From positions 1 through 6,346 of the forward strand of contig CAYGZY010000124.1 of NCBI GenBank assembly GCA_964354485.1: a DNA stretch of 6,346 nt. Reading direction: 5' to 3'. The translations under genes were made by a program, and so were the position numbers. Below are positions 1 to 5,738 of this stretch, one piece after another (the stretch's first letter is position 1; each line of letters begins with the position of its first letter). This DNA is from CAYGXH01 sp964354485 (GTDB lineage Bacteria > Bacteroidota > Ignavibacteria > UBA10030 > SZUA-254). The notes beneath the pieces are model-generated. The model was not told the DNA's origin, ran no database searches, and worked only from the letters and a program-made list of their open reading frames with translations.

Positions 1-435
1 TGTACCGCCAAGACGTTCAGCCAGTTTGCACGTTGCCAGCGCCGTCCCTCCTGTTGCGAGCAGGTCATCCACCACGAGAATTCTATCTCCCGGTTGAATT
101 GCATCCGTATGAATTTCAAGCGCATCTGTTCCGTATTCAAGCTGATATTTTTCTCTGATAACCTCCGCAGGTAGTTTTTTTGGCTTACGGATTGGGATAA
201 AACCAACACCGAGTCTGTATGCAAGAACACTTCCGAATATGAATCCACGTGATTCAACACTCAGAACTTTATCAATCTGGATCTCTTTATATTTCGTGTA
301 AAAAGTTTCCATTGCCTTGCGGAAAGCATCCGGATTTTTAAGAAGAGGCGTTATATCCCTAAACATTATACCTTTTTTGGGAAAATCAGGGACATCCCTG
401 ATATATGAACGAAGTTCATTTTCTGGTTCTACCAT
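1..435 (-). CDS. apt: Adenine phosphoribosyltransferase, C-terminus cut off by window edge
   Basis: Makes AMP and pyrophosphate from adenine and PRPP in the cytoplasm (purine salvage). The first 145 residues are visible. The near-N-terminal RDVPDFPKKGIMFRDITPLL block (about residues 13-32) is typical of bacterial Apt. ESRGF (61-65) matches the family's E(A/S)RGF segment. EYGTD (about 100-104) lies in the flexible catalytic loop. The type I PRPP-binding motif VVDDLLATGGT is at 121-131. Bacterial Apt is usually 170-185 residues, so about 25-40 residues are missing beyond base 1. The ATG at 435 has a GGAG ribosome site 8 bases upstream and no in-frame ATG before it. It lies 39 bases after rpe on the same strand and is probably co-transcribed with it. 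Family assignment is secure; the missing end cannot be assessed. Confidence 0.96.
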   Translation of the reverse strand, partial: MVEPENELRSYIRDVPDFPKKGIMFRDITPLLKNPDAFRKAMETFYTKYKEIQIDKVLSVESRGFIFGSVLAYRLGVGFIPIRKPKKLPAEVIREKYQLEYGTDALEIHTDAIQPGDRILVVDDLLATGGTALATCKLAERLGGT

Positions 436-443
436 TCAGTATG

Positions 444-447
444 CTCC
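444..447 (-). promoter_or_regulatory. Ribosome binding site of apt
   Basis: On the minus strand GGAG lies 8 bases before the apt ATG at 435, which supports that start. The site sits in a small perfect hairpin (GTATG, loop GAG, CATAC; 439-451), with most of the Shine-Dalgarno in the loop. An out-of-frame ATG at 449 opens a six-codon frame ending in TAG at 429-431, just past the apt start. Whether the hairpin or the mini-frame matters is unknown. Confidence 0.55.
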
Positions 448-474
448 ATACCCGTCTGCTCTTTCTAAGGTATT

Positions 475-1140
475 TTATGTACCTGTCGCCGCCTTACGCA
501 GATTTCTTACTGCTTGAGCTATGTTCTTTTTCGTGAAAATAGTATATCCGGCAACGAGAACCGTAGCACCCGCGGCGACGATCTCCGAGGCATTACTCTC
601 ATCGATACCGCCATCTACCGATATATCGATTTTTTTATCGATAGCATCGGCCATCATACCAATTTCCTGTATTTTTCTCAGAGACTGCTGTATGAATGTT
701 TGTCCGCCAAATCCCGGATTGACGCTCATGACGAGTACCTGGTCAACGAACGGTAATATCTCTCTCAGTGAAATCGCAGGCGTTGCAGGATTAAGACTGA
801 CTCCGGCTTTTAGTCCATGTTTTTTTATTTTTTGTATGGTGCGGTGAAGATGCGTACACCCTTCTACATGCACAGTAATGTGATTAACACCGGCTTTCTT
901 AAAATCATCGATGAAACGATCAGGATTTTCCACCATCAGGTGAGCATCGAGCGGAAGTTTCGTTATCGCCCGAATTGACCGAACCACGAGCGGACCGAAA
1001 GTTATGTTGGGCACGAAATGCCCGTCCATGATGTCGAGATGAATCCAGTCGGCTTTCCCTTTTTCGACTAGTTTTATCTGTTCCGACAGCCGGGCGAAGT
1101 TTGCTGATAGCAGTGAAGGTGCAATTTTCAATGATGGCAT
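475..1140 (-). CDS. rpe: Ribulose-phosphate 3-epimerase
   Basis: Interconverts D-ribulose 5-phosphate and D-xylulose 5-phosphate in the pentose phosphate pathway; a cytoplasmic metal-dependent TIM barrel. The 221 residues match the family's usual 215-230. N-terminal APSLLSANF (7-15) is the first strand and substrate region. HLDIMDGHFVPN (33-44) supplies metal ligand His33 and catalytic Asp35. DAHLMVENP (65-73) supplies His66, and VNPGFGGQTF (140-149) is the phosphate-side loop. ISVDGGID (172-179) carries the second catalytic Asp175. All four expected metal ligands are present. The C-terminal phosphate loop reads VAGYTIF rather than the common VAGSAIF, a mild substitution. The ATG at 1140 has a good ribosome site overlapping the upstream PASTA stop codon, so the two are probably one transcript with coupled translation. 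Confidence 0.97.
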   Translation of the reverse strand: MPSLKIAPSLLSANFARLSEQIKLVEKGKADWIHLDIMDGHFVPNITFGPLVVRSIRAITKLPLDAHLMVENPDRFIDDFKKAGVNHITVHVEGCTHLHRTIQKIKKHGLKAGVSLNPATPAISLREILPFVDQVLVMSVNPGFGGQTFIQQSLRKIQEIGMMADAIDKKIDISVDGGIDESNASEIVAAGATVLVAGYTIFTKKNIAQAVRNLRKAATGT

Positions 1141-1146
1141 ATACGT

Positions 1147-1152
1147 TCCTTA
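1147..1152 (-). promoter_or_regulatory. Ribosome binding site of rpe, overlapping the PASTA gene stop codon
   Basis: On the minus strand TAAGGA lies 6 bases before the rpe ATG. Its TAA is the stop codon of the PASTA gene, so the ribosome site is exposed exactly where the upstream ribosome terminates. This is the best Shine-Dalgarno in the window. It suggests the PASTA protein and Rpe are translationally coupled. Confidence 0.7.
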
Positions 1153-1926
1153 GTTTTCATAGTAGTCTCTGGGATGTTCGCCTTCACGGACAACGATCAG
1201 ATCGACAGTTTGTCCGCGGACGACCATCTCCCCCGCCCTGGGGTATTGATCGACAATCGTATTGGGTAGAAGATCGGGTGATACGATGTAAGAAATATTT
1301 CCAATTTCCAATCCCGCAATTTTCATAATTTCAACTGCAGCGTTGACCGATTTTGAAGTTAGATCCGGGACAGATATTTTGTCGGTTGTACTTCCGGTAC
1401 TGATCACGATTGAAACATAAATATCTCTCTTCACCTTTGCACCGGGGGAGATTTTCTGCTCCATTACAGTATTCGGCGGATATTCGTCAGATTGCTGATA
1501 CTCCACCGCACCAAGCTTTAATCCCACTCGCTCTAAAGCAAACTTGGAATCACGCAGAGTTCTTCCCCGGAGATTCGGTACTGCAACATGTATTTCACCG
1601 GCGCTGAGTGTGAGATATACCCGCCTCCCCAGCTTGACGGCAGAGCCTGCCGGAGGATTCTGTATGATTACTACTCCTGCAGGTTGCTCCTTATCCAGAC
1701 GAGCATCACCCTTTTTCGGCTCAAAACCGAGCGAATCGAGAACTGCAAATGCATCCTCATATTTCATCCCGACGACGGATGGAATAGTAGCCACGCCTCC
1801 GATGTTTACATACAACGGAAGGAGAACATCATTGACGAGAATGAAAAGACCGAAGAGAATGACCCCCGCCAGGAATATTCTCCGAATTCCCTTTTTCTTC
1901 CATAAGGATGTAATGCGTGCTTTCAA
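1150..1926 (-). CDS. Membrane-anchored protein with three PASTA domains, no kinase domain
   Basis: Predicted 258 residues: a short basic cytoplasmic N-terminus (1-16, KARITSLWKKKGIRR), one hydrophobic segment (about 17-40), then three PASTA repeats outside the membrane at about 46-109, 112-178 and 183-247. Each repeat opens with a (V/I)P-x-(V/L) strand followed by a helix and ends in a V-x-L-x-(V/L)S-type strand (VYLTLSAG, VSIVISTG, VDLIVV). PASTA domains in Ser/Thr kinases and penicillin-binding proteins bind muropeptides or other peptidoglycan parts; what this protein binds is unknown. No kinase, transglycosylase or transpeptidase domain is present. The start is TTG at 1926. There is no ATG, GTG or TTG further upstream before an in-frame stop, and the next Met (54) is past the membrane segment. 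A matched promoter gives a leader of about 18 bases, supporting TTG. Confidence 0.9.
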   Translation of the reverse strand: MKARITSLWKKKGIRRIFLAGVILFGLFILVNDVLLPLYVNIGGVATIPSVVGMKYEDAFAVLDSLGFEPKKGDARLDKEQPAGVVIIQNPPAGSAVKLGRRVYLTLSAGEIHVAVPNLRGRTLRDSKFALERVGLKLGAVEYQQSDEYPPNTVMEQKISPGAKVKRDIYVSIVISTGSTTDKISVPDLTSKSVNAAVEIMKIAGLEIGNISYIVSPDLLPNTIVDQYPRAGEMVVRGQTVDLIVVREGEHPRDYYEN

Positions 1927-1950
1927 CTTATATCTGATAGAGATGTGAAA

Positions 1951-1979
1951 AATATAGGAAATTCGTGCTTCAACTTCAA
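1951..1979 (-). promoter_or_regulatory. Candidate promoter for the PASTA-rpe-apt operon
   Basis: Reading the minus strand, TTGAAG (1979-1974) is followed by a 17-base spacer and TATATT (1956-1951), extended as TATATTTTTC. The -35 matches TTGACA at 4 of 6 and the -10 matches TATAAT at 5 of 6. Transcription would start near 1944, about 18 bases before the TTG start codon. The box also fits TAnnTTT of Bacteroidota -7 elements. It is inferred from spacing and sequence only. Confidence 0.5.
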
Positions 1980-1982
1980 CTC

Positions 1983-2011
1983 TTGATTCTCATTCACCAT
2001 TTTTCTATATT
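1983..2011 (+). promoter_or_regulatory. Candidate promoter for cdd-tdk and downstream genes
   Basis: TTGATT (1983-1988), a 17-base spacer, then TATATT (2006-2011), extended as TATATTTTTTT. The -35 matches TTGACA at 4 of 6 and the -10 matches TATAAT at 5 of 6. Transcription would begin near 2018. That leaves about 23 bases before the ATG at 2041 but only about 11 before the alternative GTG at 2029. Its -35 is 3 bases from the -35 of the opposite-facing promoter. Confidence 0.5.
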
Positions 2012-2028
2012 TTTTTAATTTTTACGCT

Positions 2029-2034
2029 GTGAGG
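2029..2034 (+). promoter_or_regulatory. Ribosome binding site of cdd (decides the start)
   Basis: GTGAGG lies 6 bases before the ATG at 2041. The same GTG is in frame and could be called as a start, adding four residues (MRHR). The GAGG core reads better as a Shine-Dalgarno, and the ATG start puts the zinc and catalytic residues at the same numbers as Bacillus subtilis Cdd. Confidence 0.6.
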
Positions 2035-2040
2035 CACCGT

Positions 2041-2445
2041 ATGGACTATCGACGACTTGTGGAATCGGCAAAGAGAGCTCAGAAATATTCGTACTCACCC
2101 TACTCCTCTATGAAAGTAGGCGCGGCAATCCTTACGGATGACGGTGAAATTTACACGGGTTGTAACATTGAAAATAGCTCCTTCGGGTTGACGATCTGTG
2201 CAGAACGGACAGCAATATTCAAAGCAATTTCTGAAGGAAAAAGGAAGTTCGGAGCAATCGCTATAAGTTCAGAAGGGACATCACCTATCCCGCCATGCGG
2301 TGCATGCCGGCAGGTACTCCACGATCTTACCGGCAATATTGATATTGTGCTCACCGATAAAAAAAACCGCATCATCGTGATGCGGCTCTCTTCACTTTAT
2401 CCATATCCATTTGAAAATAAATCGCTTTATACTAATAAAAAATGA
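2041..2445 (+). CDS. cdd: Cytidine deaminase (small, tetrameric type)
   Basis: Hydrolytically deaminates cytidine and deoxycytidine to uridine and deoxyuridine (pyrimidine salvage, cytoplasm). At 134 residues it has the length of the short homotetrameric class, not the roughly 290-residue E. coli type. The N-terminal SPYSSMKVGAAI (19-30) and TGCNIENSSFG (39-49) build the nucleoside pocket. CAERTA (53-58) gives zinc ligand Cys53 and proton-shuttling Glu55. PPCGACRQVL (84-93) gives Cys86 and Cys89. These numbers equal those I recall for B. subtilis Cdd. The C-terminal LSSLYPYPF matches the family's LLPxxF end. The start is taken at ATG 2041; GTG 2029 is the alternative. It is the first gene of the rightward group, 7 bases from tdk. 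A minus-strand terminator lies within its codons for about residues 105-115. Confidence 0.97.
   Translation: MDYRRLVESAKRAQKYSYSPYSSMKVGAAILTDDGEIYTGCNIENSSFGLTICAERTAIFKAISEGKRKFGAIAISSEGTSPIPPCGACRQVLHDLTGNIDIVLTDKKNRIIVMRLSSLYPYPFENKSLYTNKK
2359..2385 (-). terminator. Strong intrinsic terminator on the minus strand, inside cdd
   Basis: Read on the minus strand: a perfect 8-base-pair stem (CCGCATCA, loop CGA, TGATGCGG; 2385-2367) followed at once by eight T (2366-2359). This is the textbook form of a Rho-independent terminator. On the plus strand the T-run becomes A-run ahead of the hairpin and the 3' flank is CTCTCTTCAC, so it should not stop cdd mRNA. No minus-strand gene lies to its right in the window. 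It would stop antisense transcripts before they reach the divergent promoter region. Its shape could be coincidental, because Lys-Lys-Asn codons make much of the A-run. Confidence 0.5.
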
Positions 2446-2452
2446 AATATAA

Positions 2453-3028
2453 ATGGAAACCACTACGCTTCATACGATGATTCACAATACCGGCTGGATC
2501 GAAATAATCTGCGGGTGTATGTACAGTGGAAAGACAGAAGAACTTATCCGTCGGTTACGGCGAGCCCAAATCGCAAAACAAAAAGTAATGATTTTCAAAC
2601 CCTCGATCGATACGAGATACAATTCCGACAAAATCGTGTCTCACAGCGACCAATCGCTCTCTTCCATAGTCGTTAAAAAATCAACTGACATACTTGAACT
2701 CTCGAAAGACGCTCAGGTTATCGGTATTGATGAAGCCCAGTTCTTTTCTGTTGATCTAGTGGATGTCGTTGAACATCTTGCCGACATGGGTAAGCGCGTC
2801 ATCGTGGCGGGCCTGGATCAGGACTACCGCGGCGAGCCGTTTCAACCGATTCCTCAGCTCCTCGCTGTGGCGGAGTATATAACGAAAACACTTGCTATCT
2901 GCATGGTATGCGGAAATCCCGCAGATCGTACGCAGCGAATCACCCGACAGCATGAACGGGTGGTCGTCGGTGGGCAGGGAGTGTACGAAGCAAGATGCCG
3001 TAAATGCTATGTTCGTCCGGAAGAGTAA
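2453..3028 (+). CDS. tdk: Thymidine kinase (type II, zinc-containing)
   Basis: Phosphorylates thymidine and deoxyuridine with ATP, in the cytoplasm. At 191 residues it is the usual length of bacterial TK1-like enzymes. GWIEIICGCMYSGKT (14-28) contains the P-loop GCMYSGKT; the usual form is G(P/S)MFSGK(S/T), so Cys22 and Tyr24 are mild variants. VIGIDEAQFF (89-98) holds the Mg-coordinating Asp93 and catalytic Glu94. GLDQDYRGEPFQPIPQLLA (120-138) is the conserved substrate/lasso-side block. The structural zinc site is complete: Cys150 and Cys153 (CMVC), Cys182 and Cys185 (CRKC). The ATG at 2453 has no clear Shine-Dalgarno; Met9 at 2477 is a possible shorter start. It lies 7 bases after cdd, so the two are almost certainly co-transcribed, and Cdd product deoxyuridine is a Tdk substrate. 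Confidence 0.97.
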   Translation: METTTLHTMIHNTGWIEIICGCMYSGKTEELIRRLRRAQIAKQKVMIFKPSIDTRYNSDKIVSHSDQSLSSIVVKKSTDILELSKDAQVIGIDEAQFFSVDLVDVVEHLADMGKRVIVAGLDQDYRGEPFQPIPQLLAVAEYITKTLAICMVCGNPADRTQRITRQHERVVVGGQGVYEARCRKCYVRPEE

Positions 3029-3111
3029 AACCTCATCATGCACCCCATCATCGGATTGCTTTCCGGCAGACCTTCTCTCATTTTTACAGGGCAAAGATTG
3101 GAAACAATTAC

Positions 3112-3936
3112 GTGACTTCCTCTTCTGAAAGAGACATCAGGGCGTCGCTCCGGTACATCCACGCTCAGACTCGTATTCGCCCCGGGATAGGTGTTATACT
3201 CGGGTCCGGACTCGGGAACTTCGGCAGTGAAATTAATAATCCGTGTTCAATTCCTGCGGATGAAATTCCTTCCTATCCGAAATCGACAATTTCGGGGCAC
3301 ATGGGAAATTTACTCTTCGGAAAGCTTGAAGGTGTATCGATCGCCGTATTTCAGGGACGAACTCACTTTTACGAATCTGCATCACTTGAAGATACCCTCT
3401 ATCCGATGATCATAGCCAAAAAATTAGGAGTTCGGATACTCATAATTACAAATGCAGCAGGAGGAATCGATCCTTCCTTCGTGCCCGGCGATCTCATGCT
3501 GATCACCGATCATATAAATTTTACATTCCAAAATGTGAAATCCTCACCTCCGCAACTCTTTCGTCACAGAGACTACTATGATGCCGATCTGAGAAGCCTC
3601 GCTCTCTCCGTTGCAGGGAAAGAACGTATTCCGGTTCGTGAGGGAATATATTGCGGTATTTCGGGGCCCAGCTACGAAACCATCGCCGAAGTAAAGATGC
3701 TCCGCAATTTCGGGAGTGACGCCGTGGGAATGTCTACCGTCAACGAAGTCGTATGTGCAAATAACCTTGGAATGCGGGTCTTAGGTATTTCCTGTATCAC
3801 TAACCTCTCGAGCGGTCTGAGCCCGCACAAATTATCCCATGAAGAAGTAACGTCTGCCGCTGCAGTCGCTCAAAAACCGTTTAACCGACTCATCCGTTCA
3901 ATTGTGATTGCCATAAACAGAGCCTATAAGCTATAA
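3112..3936 (+). CDS. punA: Purine nucleoside phosphorylase (trimeric, guanosine/inosine type)
   Basis: Cleaves guanosine, inosine and their deoxy forms with phosphate to the base and (deoxy)ribose-1-phosphate. Counting from GTG at 3112 it has 274 residues, as usual for this family. VILGSGLG (28-35) and FQGRTHFYE (80-88) bind phosphate (Ser32, Arg83, His85). ITNAAGGI (112-119) and GDLMLITDHINF (126-137) are family blocks. GPSYET (185-190), VGMST (205-209) and ITNLSSG (229-235) supply Glu189, Met207 and Asn231. The Glu/Asn pair equals human Glu201/Asn243 and points to 6-oxopurines, not adenosine. His243 (LSHEEV) matches human His257. An ATG at 3004 would add 36 residues that overlap tdk and do not look like the family; GTG has GGA about 10 bases upstream. 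It is in line with tdk, 83 bases on. Confidence 0.94.
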   Translation: MTSSSERDIRASLRYIHAQTRIRPGIGVILGSGLGNFGSEINNPCSIPADEIPSYPKSTISGHMGNLLFGKLEGVSIAVFQGRTHFYESASLEDTLYPMIIAKKLGVRILIITNAAGGIDPSFVPGDLMLITDHINFTFQNVKSSPPQLFRHRDYYDADLRSLALSVAGKERIPVREGIYCGISGPSYETIAEVKMLRNFGSDAVGMSTVNEVVCANNLGMRVLGISCITNLSSGLSPHKLSHEEVTSAAAVAQKPFNRLIRSIVIAINRAYKL

Positions 3937-3942
3937 TGGTTG

Positions 3943-3971
3943 TTGCATCTCACTGACCGAAACGGTATATT
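3943..3971 (+). promoter_or_regulatory. Candidate promoter for bshC
   Basis: TTGCAT (3943-3948), a 17-base spacer, then TATATT (3966-3971), extended as TATATTTTCAC. The -10 is identical to the boxes of the two divergent promoters; the -35 keeps only TTG. Transcription would start near 3978, about 26 bases before the bshC ATG. It suggests bshC can be expressed apart from the salvage genes. Confidence 0.4.
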
Positions 3972-4003
3972 TTCACAATCATCACTTTATAAATCAATCA
4001 CGT

Positions 4004-5647
4004 ATGAATACAACCGGCTGGCTGGATTTTAATTCTCTGCCTAACACGCTTGAGGGAATATCTACGCTATTCAAGGACTACCTTACCGATTTCCAGAGGG
4101 TAGAACAATTTTACGAAAGCGACTTCAGGAATCTTCGGCAACTCGGACACCAACTCGAGAGGATCAAACAACGATTCAAGCACCGCTCCGCCATCGTCCA
4201 AATTCTCAAAGATCAGAATCAAAGGATTAACAACTCGGAAGCCGCGTTTGCCAACATCGAACGGCTGAACAGTGAAAACTGTATGGCAGTCGTAACCGGT
4301 CAGCAGGTTGGCATTTTCGGCGGACCGCTGTACACTCTCTACAAAGCTCATACGGCGGTCGCACTCGCCAGACATCTCCGAACGATTTTCCCCGACTATC
4401 AATTCGTCCCTGTGTTCTGGCTTGAGGGTGATGATCATGATTTTGCGGAAGTAAATAATTTAGGACTTCTTGGTCAGGACAACACCCCGCACCGCATAGA
4501 ATATGCCGAGCAATTGAAGGGAAAAAATCTGGGCGCCGTCGGTGAACTCGTTTTTGACGAACAGCTTGATATTTTCTACGAGCAGGTTGCCCGCATACTC
4601 CCGCATTCGGAATTTAAGACGGGTGCTATCGACTTTATGAAGACTCACTATTATCGTGGCAGGAGCTTCAGTGATGCATTCGCCTCATTTCTGAGCTCCT
4701 GGTTCCGTGACGACGGGCTTGTGTTTTTATCCCCTTCTGATCCCCGGACAAAAATATTTCTCAGTCCTATATTTATAACGGAGCTTACAGACTATCCGAA
4801 AGTATCACAGCTGATCATCGAAAGAAGCGCCGAACTTGAAGACAGGTATCATGCTCAGATTAAAACAAAGGCGCTGAATCTCTTTTACTTTCATAAAGGC
4901 GGCAGATATATTCTCGAACCGCGCGAACACGACTTCAGCCTGAAAGGGACACGGCATTTCATCCTGAAGGAAGAAATGCTGAGGATCGCACATGAACAAC
5001 CCGAGCTTCTCAGTCCGAATGTGGCATTGCGCCCGATATGTCAGGACACTCTCCTTCCCACGATCGCATACGTTGCCGGTCCTTCGGAAATCGCTTACTT
5101 CGCACAGCTAAAAAAAGTGTACCAGTATTTCGGACTTACGATGCCGGTTGTCTATCCGCGTGCAAGTGTCACGCTGATTGAAGACAAGGTAGACAGACTC
5201 CTTGAAAAATATCAGCTTGAACTGCCGGAATTCTTCAGTAGCATCGATAAAGTTCATGCGAAGGTTATCGATCAGGTATCTGAGGTAAATATTGATGAAA
5301 TGTTTAAGGAAGCAGGCCAGCGCATTAATGATCTAATTAGGGAAATGCACTTCGGTGTCAACTATATCGATCCGACACTTCTCGGCGCACTTGAAAATGT
5401 GTCCGAGAAGTTTCAGCAACAGCTCGACGTCCTGAGAGATAAAATCGTCGAAGCTCAACAGCGAAAACATGAGGTTGCTCTACGTCAGATCGCGAAAATT
5501 ACCCATACCACCCTGCCGAACAAAAATTTCCAAGAGCGGGAGCTCAACATACTCCATTTTTTGAACAAACACGGTCTAGACTTTCCAAAATCGCTTTTTC
5601 AGGAAATTCCAATCGATCAATTTAAGCACCAGATCATTCGTATGTAA
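4004..5647 (+). CDS. bshC: Putative cysteine ligase BshC (bacillithiol biosynthesis)
   Basis: Last step of bacillithiol synthesis: adds cysteine to glucosaminyl-malate, giving the cytoplasmic thiol BSH. The 547 residues compare with about 520-545 in the family. AVVTGQQVGIFGGPLYTLYKA (94-114) is the signature block of the nucleotidyltransferase-like core. FWLEGDDHDFAEVNN (138-152) matches the family's FWxxxEDHDxxEVN segment. SPNVALRP (337-344) and LLPTIAYVAGPSEIAYFAQL (about 350-369) form the second core signature. The region of about 390-480, rich in Glu, Lys and Gln, is the expected coiled-coil dimer segment. ATG at 4004 is followed directly by a family-like N-terminus, with no Shine-Dalgarno seen. 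bshA and bshB are not in the window; such genes are often scattered. Bacillithiol use fits Bacteroidota, Chlorobiota, Bacillota or Deinococcota. Confidence 0.94.
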   Translation: MNTTGWLDFNSLPNTLEGISTLFKDYLTDFQRVEQFYESDFRNLRQLGHQLERIKQRFKHRSAIVQILKDQNQRINNSEAAFANIERLNSENCMAVVTGQQVGIFGGPLYTLYKAHTAVALARHLRTIFPDYQFVPVFWLEGDDHDFAEVNNLGLLGQDNTPHRIEYAEQLKGKNLGAVGELVFDEQLDIFYEQVARILPHSEFKTGAIDFMKTHYYRGRSFSDAFASFLSSWFRDDGLVFLSPSDPRTKIFLSPIFITELTDYPKVSQLIIERSAELEDRYHAQIKTKALNLFYFHKGGRYILEPREHDFSLKGTRHFILKEEMLRIAHEQPELLSPNVALRPICQDTLLPTIAYVAGPSEIAYFAQLKKVYQYFGLTMPVVYPRASVTLIEDKVDRLLEKYQLELPEFFSSIDKVHAKVIDQVSEVNIDEMFKEAGQRINDLIREMHFGVNYIDPTLLGALENVSEKFQQQLDVLRDKIVEAQQRKHEVALRQIAKITHTTLPNKNFQERELNILHFLNKHGLDFPKSLFQEIPIDQFKHQIIRM

Positions 5648-5656
5648 GTTAGTGTA

Positions 5657-5685
5657 TTGACCGATGTCAACCTCCGCTGTGCGGA
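5657..5685. other. Two adjacent short inverted repeats after bshC
   Basis: In the 91-base gap between bshC and the next gene, TTGAC-CGAT-GTCAA (5657-5670) and TCCGC-TGT-GCGGA (5673-5685) lie 2 bases apart. Each is a perfect 5-base-pair stem. The second is GC-rich but is followed by TAGGGTCTAATAG, not by a T-run, so it is at best a weak terminator or a processing site. I see no convincing promoter for the downstream gene in the rest of this gap. Confidence 0.3.
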
Positions 5686-5738
5686 TAGGGTCTAATAGTT
5701 GTTTTATCGTCTAATCATCCCAATAACAAAGATTAGCT

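Noticed and set aside
601..643. Cluster of ATCGAT words and a TATCGAT-T6-ATCGATA palindrome.
   Set aside because: Explained by repeated Ile-Asp codons in rpe (IDKKIDISVDGGID); not a regulatory repeat.
829..836. T-runs around 829-836 as a terminator.
   Set aside because: They are Lys codons of rpe read on the other strand and have no strong adjoining stem.
317..1948. Open frames on the plus strand across the apt, rpe and PASTA region.
   Set aside because: They oppose genes with complete family motifs, have low-complexity or family-unlike translations, and lack ribosome sites.
2411..2433. TTGAAA and TATACT between cdd and tdk as an internal tdk promoter.
   Set aside because: The spacer is only 11 bases, too short for a normal promoter, and the stretch is simply AT-rich.
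3277..3295. 7-bp hairpin (CCGAAAT, loop CGACA, ATTTCGG) in the purine nucleoside phosphorylase gene.
   Set aside because: Short, within coding sequence, no T-run; expected by chance.
5377..5411. 9-bp perfect inverted repeat (ACTTCTCGG / CCGAGAAGT) with a 17-base loop inside bshC.
   Set aside because: About one repeat of this quality is expected by chance in 6.3 kb, it has no T-run, and it is deep in a coding region.
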